A stretch of DNA of 31,436 nt from Schoenoplectus triqueter (Eukaryota; Streptophyta; Magnoliopsida; Poales; Cyperaceae): positions 1 to 31,436 of the forward strand of contig CAXKVV010001406.1 of the NCBI GenBank assembly GCA_964058805.1, given 5' to 3'. Shown piece after piece: positions 22,003 to 30,649 of this stretch (positions within the stretch are counted from its first letter, which is position 1; each line of letters opens with the position of its first letter). The notes beneath the pieces were generated by a model that was not told the origin of the DNA, did not search any database, and saw only the letters and a program-made list of their open reading frames with translations. Position numbers and translations under genes: made by a program.

Positions 22003-22204
22003 ACACTGTTATAACTTATAATACAGTCAATTAAAAACTTATAACACTTAGTACTGCCAATTAATATTGTTATAACTTACACACTTATAACACTGACAAT
22101 TAAAAATTTATAACAGTCGTAACTTATAACACTTAATACCGTCAATTAAATATTGTTATAACTTATAAAACTTAATACTGTTATAAGTTATAACACTTAT
22201 AACT
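22003..22204. repeat. Degenerate minisatellite, TTATAACACTTA units
   Basis: About five or six diverged units carry GTTATAACTTATAACACTTA followed by (G/A)TACTGTCAATTAAAAA. It lies within the likely first intron of the captured gene fragment on the minus strand. Confidence 0.75.
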
Positions 22205-22475
22205 CTATCGGTTTAGTGCTAGTAGTTTTTGGACAATTAAAAACGTCAAAAAAAATCTAATATTGTGAATAGAACAAATAGTTGGAACATTATAGGAGTC
22301 TTTGCATATTGTGAACAAACAAGGAGTCTTTGCATATCTTATCAGTACACATATTGTGATTTGTGAATAGAAAATACTGAGGGTCCAATTTGGAGTTACT
22401 TTTTCTAATATGGCAAATAGCATTTAGCAGTACGAATATTTTATCAAAAGAAAAAAATAAGAGATCCAAAATAAC

Positions 22476-22835
22476 CTGAAGTGAAGACTTGGTTGATTGG
22501 ATTCCAAGTCGGGCGTGTGAAGCCGAGCAAAGAGGATCAGAGAGGAGCGCTGTGAAGAGGATCCGAGAGGAGAGGAGGTTTGGGCCGTCTGGCGTCTGGC
22601 CTTGCTTGGGTCGGAGGCGAGTGGAACAGCGGAGCCTGGTGGTGTGCAGGAGAACCGGAGGGGCCGTCTGGCCTTGCCTGGGTCGAGGCGAGTGGCGATG
22701 GAGGGAGAGTCGAAGCCTGATGGTGTGAAGGAGAAACAAGATTTCCTGATTCTCCTCCGCCAGAGAGAGAGGAGTAGAGAAGGTTTTCTATAAAAAAGGA
22801 AATGAAGCAGAGGAGAACGAGCACCTGAGTCGCAG
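22476..22835 (-). other. GC-rich first-exon-like block with tandem duplication
   Basis: This is the most GC-rich non-palindromic stretch of the window. Read on the minus strand it has TTTTTTATAG, then a CT-rich leader with CTACTCCTCTCTCTCTGG, which looks like a plant promoter edge and 5' UTR. It contains two copies of a roughly 79-bp unit starting near plus 22582 and 22661 (GGGCCGTCTGG, then CTTGC(T/C)TGGGTCG, then AGGCGAGTGG, then GCCTG(G/A)TGGTGTG). Open frames of up to 149 codons occur on both strands, but they do not connect to the frame in block 2. I therefore treat it as leader sequence. Confidence 0.45.
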
Positions 22836-22859
22836 AACTAGGGTCTTAGTTTTAGGTCC

Positions 22860-23640
22860 AAACAATCGAATTGGATCTAACTCACAGATATTTGAATATT
22901 TGAGTTTGATTTGAAACTATTTCAAACTGAATCGAATTTAAATTAAATTAAATTCAAACTAAATCAAACTCGAACTAAATCGAATTCTAAATGAATTTAA
23001 TTATTCTAATTTTTATATTTATTTTCATATTATCATAAATAACTAGAACTAACATAATTAATATTTTTATTAATTTTATTTTAAATTGAAAAAATTAACT
23101 AAGATATATTAATTTAATAATAAATTAATAATATTTTATTAATTTTTATAGTAAAATAATTATATCATTGCATATATTATTTGACTAAATAGTTAAAAAT
23201 ATATGCAAATAATTACGTATCGAACTATTACGAATCGAACTCGAATTAGTTCATGGAAAAATTTATTGAACCGAACTCGAATCGAACTAACAAAAAAGTC
23301 TAATTGAACGAACCGAACTCGAAGTAAAATCGAATCGAACACCAAACGAATTACGAACTTTTCTTGTAGCTCGAGTCACAGACTCAGGGTCGCGATAGAG
23401 AGTTTTAAGTATAAATATCCATGCTAATCGGACGATCCAAAGAGTATCGCGATTCAAACCAAAATAGTTTGCGAAGTCATTTCGAACGAGCTAAAGATAG
23501 TTCGAGTTCAATTCGCATCTGGTTGGAATCAAATCAGTTCAATTCGAAATATCTTCGAACTAGATTCAAATGAGCTAATTGTGAATTTTTATCGAACCGA
23601 ACTCGAGCGAGCTACGAACTTCAAACTTTTCTTATAGCCT
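22860..23640. repeat. TTCGA-rich degenerate repeats, right arm
   Basis: Two repeat-rich zones (about 22860-22990 and 23215-23640) contain CGAACTCGAA, AATCGAATTTAA, GAACCGAACTCGAA and similar motifs. An AT-rich segment lies between them. They form the right arm of the element at 20406-23641. Confidence 0.7.
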
Positions 23641-23741
23641 ACTCAGAAGTCAGCACCATAGTTAAAAATAGACTGAATATAAATTAAAATGCATAAACCA
23701 AGAGTAGCCATTCATAATGCTGAGAAAGCTCACATGGGAGC

Positions 23742-23742
<1 letters not shown>

Positions 23743-23812
<70 letters not shown>

Positions 23813-23885
23813 ATGTATATGTACATATGTATATGTACATATATATATATATACATATATATATATATGTATATATATATATATG

Positions 23886-23916
<31 letters not shown>

Positions 23917-23964
23917 GTATGTATATATATATGTATATATATATATATGTATGTATATATATAC
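23743..23964. repeat. (TA)n/(TATG)n microsatellite
   Basis: More than 200 bases consist of TA dinucleotides interspersed with TG and ATGT. Long YIYIYI frames on both strands come from this and are not genes. It lies between two hAT-like elements. Confidence 0.97.
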
Positions 23965-24000
23965 TAATACACATGTAACACAATTAAAGGAAGTCCAGCG

Positions 24001-24597
24001 TAAGGCTGCAAATTAGTCGAGTTCGAAGCTCGGTTCATAAAAATTCGAGTCGAGTCGAGCTCATGAAACGCTTCGAGCTGAAAATCTAGTTTAAACTCGG
24101 CTCGTTACTATTCGAGCTAGCTCGCGAGCCGGCTCATGAGCCAATATATATACATTGATTAGATTTGATATTTAGATTTAGTACATCTACAAATTATAAA
24201 GTTAATACATCTACAAGACCAGTACATGAGTTGGTACAAAATTAGTATATCAATAAATTATATTTTCAATGACATCTTTGTTGCACTAATTTGAACAGAT
24301 TGACCAGCAAAAAAACTATTGAGTCAGATATACGAGTCGAGTCACTAGTGAGTAAGGAATGTCCTTAAGCTGCTGAGATGGTGAGATGATGAGAGATATA
24401 AGAGATGAATTATCAAATTAGGGTTTGACAGAAATAAAAGAGCATATAAACTATTATTATTCAAGTCGAGCTGACTTCAACTCAAACTCGGCTTATTTAA
24501 TGATCGAGCCAGAATAGTTTGAGCCAGATTAGCTCGAGTCAGATTAGCTCGAACCAGATTAGCTTGAGACGAGCCCGTGTTTTTTTATGCAGCCCTA
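24001..24597. mobile_element. Small hAT-like element with TCGAGCTCG internal repeats
   Basis: It begins TAAGGCTGCAAATTAGTCG, and the reverse complement of its end reads TAGGGCTGCATAAAAAAAC, so the outer 10 bases match at 9 positions. TAGGGCTG is a typical hAT terminus. The interior has TCGAGTCGAGTCGAGCTC on the left and several GATTAGCTCGA units on the right, around an AT-rich centre. Direct octamers at the exact ends do not match, but gtccagcg on the left has a near match (taccagcg) seven bases beyond the right end. No coding sequence was found. Confidence 0.7.
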
Positions 24598-24599
24598 AT

Positions 24600-24845
24600 C
24601 TGAGTACCAGCGCTGATCTACGAAGAAAAACACTCAGCACACAGCGTAGCAGAAAAAGGCAACACCGGGCATAGGAGAAAAACCTTGGGAGGCATGCGTA
24701 CGCCAGCAACTAGCGTTATAATACGATAGTTTCTTTCGCTTTGCAGTTCAATCAGAAACTTATAAAACGTCATGATCTCTATAAAGTTTTATATATGTAT
24801 CTACATCTATTTGTCCAATTTCATCACATTGATTTTAGCTATTTT
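24600..24845. other. Unassigned spacer
   Basis: It is somewhat less AT-rich near 24600-24720. No ORF, RNA gene or repeat is supported. Confidence 0.4.
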
Positions 24846-25135
24846 AAAGCATCTTCAATATAGTAATCGATTCTAAATTTTTTATTACTGTCATGTCAGA
24901 TTTAATTAGAGAAGTTCTTAATTATAGTTAACATACTCCAATATAGAAATCGTCTCTAGATTTTATTTATGTCAAGTCATTTAACGAAAATAAAAAAAAA
25001 TGAATAGGTTTAGCGAAAATGATCTCCAATACTAAATTAAGTGAATTGCTAATTTGGCATGGCAATTAGAATTGAGTTGATAAATTAAAAACCATGATTA
25101 AAATTTCTAACTTAAAAATTATCTCTCCAATGCTA
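24846..25135. repeat. Possible degenerate CTCCAAT repeat or MITE relic
   Basis: Four motifs of the type CATCTTCAATATAG, TACTCCAATATAG, ATCTCCAATACTA and TCTCTCCAATGCTA recur at roughly 80- to 90-bp intervals. CATCTCCAAT-like sequence is common at ends of plant MITEs. No inverted ends were paired, so this could be a decayed tandem or nested relic. Confidence 0.35.
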
Positions 25136-26138
25136 AAAGCTAAAATTAAAAATAAACAGTGACACATAAAAATAGAAACTCAGTAGAAACTCGGACATTT
25201 GTGCTCTTAATTTATTTTAATTTATTCAGAATAGTCGAATCTATGACTACGTATGCCATGGGTGAGAATTCGTTGCTCGTTTTTCGAACGAGTAGCATCC
25301 TGTTTGTGAATTCGACGACAATGAATATCTTAAAAAGTGCGTGCACGAATTCAGAAGAGATGAAATACATATCTATCGTCCGATCCCGATGAGCAGGATG
25401 TTGCTCGTTTTTTTTACGAGCAGCGGATCTCGTCGTGTATACCATGACCATCGCAAGCAAGTCACAAAGTTGGGCCTTCGTCGTGATCCATAAAGAGTTC
25501 ATCAATAAACTGATTCTAAATTTCATTGGGTTATTGGGCTAATTCTGTCCTTCCAATGTTGTTGATGCTTATACCAATTCTATGTTAGCCCAGAGGCCTT
25601 TAAGGGAAAAGGCCTACCACTCGTGTTTTCCTTTAAATTCTTTTAAAGAAGCAGCACATAAACAGAAACGAGGTTGGGTCACCGCGTTTAAATTTGTCAA
25701 ATGAGGTAGGCTGTGAGCCTGTGACCTTTTAATTTCTTATATAACTTTTGGGTCAGGATATCCTCGTTTCTGTTAATTTTCCTCGCTACCCCTCAAGATA
25801 ACCTAAGTGTCAGCGGGTTTATGTTCATTTTTAAGAAAGAGTTCTCTGTCAAAGGAGAATTTTTTTCCTAAAAACTCACAAGAAGCTCGAGTCATCTCCT
25901 CCCGGACAACTCAAGCTTGCTTCGCCAAAGAATAAACAACAATCTTATAGAACTAGAAGGTCCGTAAAAGTTATTGAAAAAACCCTCGGAACGTCAGATG
26001 CATAGTTTGAAAATACAACGGTCCGTGCGTTTGAGTGCCATACCTCTACAGAAAACAATGTACAACGGTCCGTATAAGGCTTGCATTTGCGCAAACCTTA
26101 CCTACATTGCAGCAGTTTCGTGATTTTGTGTGTGTGTT
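25136..26138. other. Unassigned region of more balanced base composition
   Basis: Overlapping ORFs exist on plus (25159-25392, 77 codons) and minus (25212-25526, 104 codons), without recognisable domains. Two similar hairpins, TGCTCGTTTTTCGAACGAGT (near 25271) and GCTCGTTTTTTTTACGAGC (near 25403), lie about 130 bp apart. A shared ACAACGGTCCGT motif occurs near 26017 and 26062. The composition suggests old transcribed or regulatory sequence, but I cannot define a gene. Confidence 0.35.
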
Positions 26139-26154
26139 GGGGGGGGGGGGGGGG
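26139..26154 (+). repeat. Run of sixteen G
   Basis: An uninterrupted G16 tract follows a short GT repeat. Such a run can form a G-quadruplex on the plus strand. Its length is a likely place for sequencing or assembly error. A glycine or proline run in frames crossing it is not evidence for a gene. Confidence 0.95.
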
Positions 26155-26340
26155 TGTTGGTCCGTTCAATATTTCAGTATTGCCTATCCCCGAATATTGC
26201 ACGAGCTCGCACGCTTGAGGTGGCAACAAAAGATCTTGAGTTACGGACACCAAAATTGAAAACACCTGATTTCTGAAATTGCTTTGAATCATCATCGGTA
26301 TATATATAATTAAAAATATATATTTATAATTTTTTTTATT

Positions 26341-26420
26341 TTTAAGATTTTTTTTTTCGTACTTATTTAAAATTTCATTATCAAGATTGCATGACAACCA
26401 TTGTCAAGTGATCTCTTCCC
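26341..26420. mobile_element. Truncated end of the GGAAGGGATC foldback family
   Basis: The stretch ATTATCAAGATTGCATGACA, then CCATTGTCAAGTGATCTCTTCCC, corresponds to the right end at 27061-27117. No matching left half is visible upstream, so only one end is present. Confidence 0.5.
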
Positions 26421-26771
26421 TTTTATAATATTTTTCATTCAACATTCAATATCGTATTTTATGTAAACTCTATATTTTATAGTTATACTATAATAAAAAT
26501 TTATTATTTGAACCAGGTATAATTTAAAGATGCACTTCTAATGATAAGAAATAAATATTTTTTTCTTTTTTATATTATTTATTATTTATTGATGCTATTA
26601 ATCTTTAAGGACAATATTACATATCTGATGTACGATGTCATGCTGGTGATGTTAGAATTTAATTCGGAAAATTAACAGAGTGACTAAAACATAATACATA
26701 TTAAAATTTAAATATAAAGCATAAATAATTTGAAATTTAGTAATCAAATATGAAATTAAAATTAAAATTTT
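26421..26771. other. Unassigned AT-rich spacer
   Basis: AT-rich DNA between two members of the same foldback family. No ORF or repeat was assigned. Confidence 0.4.
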
Positions 26772-27117
26772 GGAAGGGATCCCTTAATGGATTATCTTGA
26801 CAATCTAGACAATAGATTTCCAAATAAATATGAAAAAAAATTATGGATATGTTCTTATACTCATAGGTTGATGGTGGTTAAAACTTCATGCGATTTTATT
26901 ATTGTTTGCTAGTCCATCAAAGACCGTCAAAATATTATGCACTTTGCAATTGTTCTAATTTAACGGTCTCTGATGGACTTACAAATGATAATGAAATTAG
27001 ATGAAATTTGAACCATCATCAATCGTAGAATAACATATTTATATGATTTTTTTTCATATTTATTTGAAGATTTCTTGTCAAGATTGTTGAAATAACCACT
27101 GTCAAGTGATCCCTTCC
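26772..27117. mobile_element. Foldback element, GGAAGGGATC family, most intact copy
   Basis: The 346-bp element starts GGAAGGGATCCCTTAATGG and ends GTCAAGTGATCCCTTCC. The reverse complement of the right half follows the left half almost throughout. It passes through AAATAAATATGAAAAAAAAT, GATGGTGGTTAAAACTTCAT and TAGTCCATCAAAGACCGT, to a turn near 26945. It is therefore close to a complete palindrome. Relatives lie at 16664-17050 and 26341-26420. No target duplication was clear. Confidence 0.75.
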
Positions 27118-27857
27118 CTTGAAATTTACCCTAAGATGAGAGACCACTGTTCTGAATTTAATCACAAGGTCAATATTTTATTATATAATCTTGGTTTTCA
27201 CTGATATTATGACATAAACAAACAATTTTCAGAATATTTGTTCATTTTTCAATTAGACACCGGTAAAGATATTGTTCAATTTTGTCACTGATATTATTAT
27301 TATGGTTTTCACTGATGTTATTATTATAATATTGGTAAAGTATATTGGTAAAGTATATTGATTTATTTTTCAATTAGACACCGTAAAAATATTGTTCATT
27401 TTTGTCAAATTAGTTTTTATTTTCTCAAAAAGTCTCGCTGCTAAGCGTGTTTAAGTTGATAAAACTTAGTTAAATTGAAGGATCCGTCGAACTCAAATTA
27501 ATTTTACGATGTCGATAGCCATCCAAACTAAATTTTTATTTTGAAGTTATACAATTAGAATGTAAATCTATATACATATGAGCATTGAAGTGAAAGGCTG
27601 TGTTTAACAAGAAAGTATTAAGAATCATAGGACTGTTATAAATGGTATTGAGTTTTGTCTCACTACGAAACGTAGAGTGGTGCATATTAAAATTTCAAAA
27701 GAGAGACATATAATGAATAATATATGCGGATTATTGATAGCTCTATCTTTTCAGATAGACAATAAAGTATTAATGGTTTTGCGGTGAAGCCGAATTGAAG
27801 TATTTTTGCACTATAAGTCAAAGCGAGATACTTGTTATTCTTTTACATTTCTTATTC
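27118..27857. other. Unassigned DNA with a 121-bp tandem repeat
   Basis: Two copies of a unit of about 121 bp are visible. TTTTTCAATTAGACACCG starts at 27245 and again at 27366 and is followed by GTAAAGATATTGTTC-like sequence. A shorter 17-bp repeat (TTGGTAAAGTATA) lies between. The rest, up to the AT array, has no recognised feature. Confidence 0.5.
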
Positions 27858-28866
27858 ATTATGATTATGATTATTATGATTTATTATTATTTTATTATAT
27901 TGTATTATATTATTATATGTTGATTATAGTGATGATTAATTTATTATTATATTATTATAATTATAATTATTTATAATTATTTTTATGATTATTATTATAT
28001 TATTATGATTATGATTATGGTTATATTATTATGATTATGACTATAATTATTATTATTATGATTATGATTATGATTATTATATTATGATTATATTATTAAA
28101 ATTATGATTACTTATTATTATTATATTATTATAATTATGATTGTAATTATATATTTTTATTATTATATTACTATATTATGATTATGTTTATATTTTTATT
28201 ATATTACTATTATAATAATATTATTTATTATGATTATTTTTTATTACTTTATTATTATTTTATTATGTTGTATTATATTATTATATGTTGATTATATTTA
28301 TGATTAATTAATGATTATATTATTATAATTATAATTATTTTTAATTATTTTTATGATTATGATTATATTTTTATTATTATATTATTATGATTATGATTAT
28401 GGTTATATTATTATGATTATGACTATAATTATTATTATCATGATTATGATTATGATTATTATATTATGATTATATTATTAAAATTATGATTATTTATTAT
28501 TATTATATTATTATAATTATGATTGTAATTATAATTTTTTATTATTATATTACTATATTATGATTATGTTTATATTACTATTATAATATTATTATTTATT
28601 ATGATTATTTTTTATTAATTTATTATTATTATCTTACTATTATGATTATTATTTTACTATTATTATTATTATCATCATCATTATTAGTATCATAATTATT
28701 TATATTTTAACTATTATGAGTAACAACTGCCAAACGATATTTTCGCTCTTCCGAATAGTCAAGAATACTACTTTTTTACTACTCTTTCAAAAAAAATACT
28801 ATTCTATCACTTTTCCAAAATTATCACTATTTCAAAACTATTCTTTGATTTACCAAACGGACCCTA
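27858..28866. mobile_element. Truncated inverted copy of the AT-array TIR element
   Basis: Read on the minus strand from 28866 it begins TAGGGTCCGTTTGGTAAATC. It continues with GATAATTTTGGAAAAGTGAT, GAATAGTATTTTTT and GACTATTCGGAAGAGCGAAA, matching the left 130 bp of 5320-7019. It then enters the same AT array; TATATGTTGATTATA recurs at 27914 and 28282, a 368-bp period. About two units are present. The array stops near 27858, and the other terminus with its 13-bp inverted repeat is missing. Confidence 0.75.
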
Positions 28867-28878
28867 AAGGAATTGGAA

Positions 28879-29075
28879 GAGATTCAAAGCACTTTGAATC
28901 AAAAAATTAGTTCAAAATCCTTTAGAACCGTTGATTTTGCATTGAGATTCATATTTTTAATAAAATCTAAGTTTAAAATTCATACTTTCAATAATCATTA
29001 CGAATCTCGATGCAAAAAATCAACGGTTCTAAAAAATTTTAAACCATTTTTTTTAGTTTAAAGTGCTTTAAACCT
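28879..29075. mobile_element. Foldback MITE-like element, about 200 bp
   Basis: The left arm (ATTCAAAGCACTTTGAATC, then TTTAGAACCGTTGATTTTGC, then GAGATTC) pairs with the right arm (29001-29073), whose reverse complement reads TTTAAAGCACTTTAAAC, TTTAGAACCGTTGATTTTTTGC and GAGATTC. The centre is AT-rich. It begins 13 bp from the TAGGG end of the neighbouring element. Short plus-strand ORFs across it are fortuitous. Confidence 0.65.
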
Positions 29076-29111
29076 CCTCACCTCCATTGCTAAATGCTCT
29101 AGTGATTACTT

Positions 29112-29275
29112 TATTTACAGAGCGCTTCCTCTAGCGATTATTTTATTTAAAAATTCTTTGTTAGATGCATTTTTTTAATGCAAACATATCACCTATTTAC
29201 AGAGCGCTTCCTCTAGCGATTATTTTATTTAAAAATTCTTTGTTAGATGCATTTTTTTAATGCAAACATATCACC
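29112..29275. repeat. Exact 82-bp tandem duplication
   Basis: Copies at 29112-29193 and 29194-29275 are identical, including AGAGCGCTTCCTCTAGCGAT and a run of seven T. A partial, diverged match (CTCTAGTGATTACTTTATTT, 29098) precedes the first copy. Exact identity means either a very recent duplication or an assembly artefact. Confidence 0.95.
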
Positions 29276-29312
29276 TGCTCATATGCGGGCAGAAAAATTC
29301 TGCCAACAAAGA
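29261..29312 (+). repeat. Left arm of a wide 52-bp inverted repeat
   Basis: The arm contains ATATCACCTGCTCATATGCG and the self-complementary GGCAGAAAAATTCTGCC. It matches the reverse complement of 30325-30376 at 49 of 52 positions. Its first bases overlap the second copy of the 82-bp duplication. Confidence 0.85.
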
Positions 29313-29904
29313 GAAATTATAAAAGTGCATATGAAACACCTATTTATTATAATTTCTCTTCGCGTATATTACTTCTTTTCATTTTTTATTTTCTTCTTTC
29401 ATTATGAATAACTTGTATCATTAATTTCTTCTACATTATTAGAAGATTACATTTGCAATTTGAAATGCAAAAAAATAAATAAATAAGGTTTAGTTGCCTT
29501 TGCCAAAGGAAATATATGATATGGAAGAATAACAATCTCTTTTTATATTATTCTTCTCATATCAATATTTTTTTATTTTTTACTGTAACAACAATAATGG
29601 AGAAATATTGATATATGGATGTTGAATATATTATTTAAATTAAATAAGTTTTGTTATCAAATTATTTAACTTTTATTTTGCAATGTTATATTACTTAACT
29701 TAAATATCACTCATAAAAAATAACTTCTTAAAAATGAATAATAAAGTAATAACAAATAATTAGTTGAACGATGAGATAGGCTGAAACAAAACTCATCCAG
29801 CACTAAATGCAATGTTTATATAATTAGTAACAGAATTTATTAATGGAGATCCCAAAAGCTTCGTTAAATATAATGTCTATATAATTTAATTAAATGCACG
29901 TAGT
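29313..29904. other. AT-rich spacer inside the wide inverted repeat
   Basis: A small inverted repeat, AGAGAAATTATAA with TTATAATTTCTCT, spans about 29311-29361. The rest has no recognised feature. Confidence 0.45.
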
Positions 29905-30296
29905 CAGGGGTGGATGCAGGATTTTGGTCAGAGGGCAATTATTGGATTGTAATACCTTATCGGGTTCAAATCCATTAATTAATCGTGTACTAAATAAAAA
30001 ATAATAATAATTTAGTATATATGCTTACCTAATAAAAAAATTATTAAAATAACAACAAAATATAGCACAAAATAATAGATAATCAAGTTGATAAAGAAAA
30101 TTTTCGTCAAAGGAACTTTATATTTTGATATCTTTGCATAATTATTTCATTATGCATGATATTAAATTTTTTTTCTCAATAAAAATAATCAGACAATCTA
30201 GAGAGGGCAAAAAAAAAAATTTCCAGAGAGAATACAAATGATTATTTTTCAAAATTCTAAGAACAACTGCCCCTGAACCACATAGATCCGCCCCTA
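29905..30296. mobile_element. hAT-like element with CAGGGGTGGAT / TAGGGGCGGAT ends
   Basis: The left end CAGGGGTGGATGCAGG and the reverse complement of the right end, TAGGGGCGGATCTATGTGG, are short related inverted repeats of hAT style. The flanking octamers cacgtagt and cagatggt match only 5/8, so the target duplication is unconfirmed. The interior is AT-rich and aligns with 18738-19105 in the same orientation. No transposase is encoded. Confidence 0.6.
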
Positions 30297-30324
30297 CAGA
30301 TGGTTGTAGTTGATTTGGTCCATT

Positions 30325-30376
30325 TCTTTGGTGGCAGAATTTTTCTGCTCGCATATGAGCAGGTGATATGGTTGCA
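30325..30376 (-). repeat. Right arm of the wide 52-bp inverted repeat
   Basis: This is the partner of 29261-29312, separated by 1012 bp of spacer that includes a hAT-like element. The high identity (49/52) contrasts with the unrelated sequence outside. The pair could be the termini of a 1.1-kb element or a locally copied palindrome. Confidence 0.85.
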
Positions 30377-30570
30377 CTTCCACGCGGATGCTTGTTGCGA
30401 GGAGTGGCACGCCACGCGAATGGGAGTGACTATCCATGTAAATCCATCATGGGCATCACAACCGTAAGGGTCCAATCCGCGAAGATTTAAGACAGATTGG
30501 ATCAGAATTTTTTTATTTTAAATCATTATAATCCAGACTATTAAATCCGTGCTAATCCATAACTCGTGAT
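30377..30570. other. Unassigned spacer, locally less AT-rich
   Basis: GC-richer sequence with GCACTTCCACGCGGATGC and GGCACGCCACGCG. Several AATCC/GGATT motifs follow. No gene is supported. Confidence 0.4.
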
Positions 30571-30645
30571 CCGTGTTACCCGTAGCTCGGAAGGATTTGA
30601 ACAAACCGTTGTCAAATCTCTAGTTCGAGCCTAGTGGTTCTATCA
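30571..30645 (+). mobile_element. Possible decayed SINE head
   Basis: TAGCTCGGAAGG (30583-30594) resembles the Pol III A box TRGCNNAGYNGG with two mismatches. AGTTCGAGCC (30622-30631) resembles the B box, 27 nt downstream, which is tRNA-like spacing. No cloverleaf, tail or target duplication could be shown. Confidence 0.25.
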
Positions 30646-30649
30646 AAGC

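Larger units (their letters stand above)
21610..22835 (-). pseudogene. Captured gene fragment with three exon-like blocks, frameshifted
   Basis: On the minus strand a GC-rich block ends in CTTCAG|GTTATTT at 22476. A second block spans 21984-21776, with acceptor TTCATTTCAG (a nearer alternative, GATTACAG, ends at 21973) and donor ACAA|GTAAGA. A third block spans 21697-21610, with acceptor AAAATTTCAG and donor AATCAG|GTTAG. Block 2 opens with a 50-codon frame from ATG at 21971. It contains eight consecutive Glu codons (21888-21911), then NNYFEAIDVDRE, and stops at 21819. The next frame, from just after DRE, reads DMVELLVYGGDRIRAS, and after splicing EAAKVEENLDVPIPELDG to a stop at 21626. One extra base near 21852 would explain the break. 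The parent protein is not recognised. The exon calls are inferred from splice signals and frame only. Confidence 0.45.
20406..23641. mobile_element. Pack-type hAT-like element carrying a gene-like insert
   Basis: The left end CAGGGCGGCAATCTAATCG matches the end of the smaller element at 24001 (TAAGGCTGCAAATTAGTCG) at most positions. The right end, read inward on the minus strand, starts TAGGCTATAAGAAAAG and runs into TTCGTAGCTCGCTCGAGTTC. Flanking octamers gtcagaag (20398-20405) and ctcagaag (23642-23649) match at 7 of 8, as for an aged hAT target duplication. Both arms are rich in TTCGA-type repeats (about 20425-20575 and 22860-23640). The 2.2-kb centre is unrelated to them and has gene-like features on the minus strand. 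No transposase was seen. A second similar inner end near 23335-23373 suggests nesting or an internal duplication. Confidence 0.6.

Noticed and set aside
22290..22824. Minus-strand ORFs of 149 and 95 codons and plus-strand ORFs in the GC-rich block
   Set aside because: Open frames are expected by chance in GC-rich DNA. The 149-codon frame runs past a good splice donor into AT-rich intron-like sequence and does not connect to the next exon-like block.
23684..24016. Long frames of [10 protein letters not shown] on both strands
   Set aside because: They are translations of a (TA)n/(TATG)n microsatellite and have no coding character.
25212..25526. 104-codon minus-strand ORF as a gene
   Set aside because: No recognised domain, no supporting splice or promoter signals, and a plus-strand ORF overlaps it. 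Mentioned only as part of an unassigned region.
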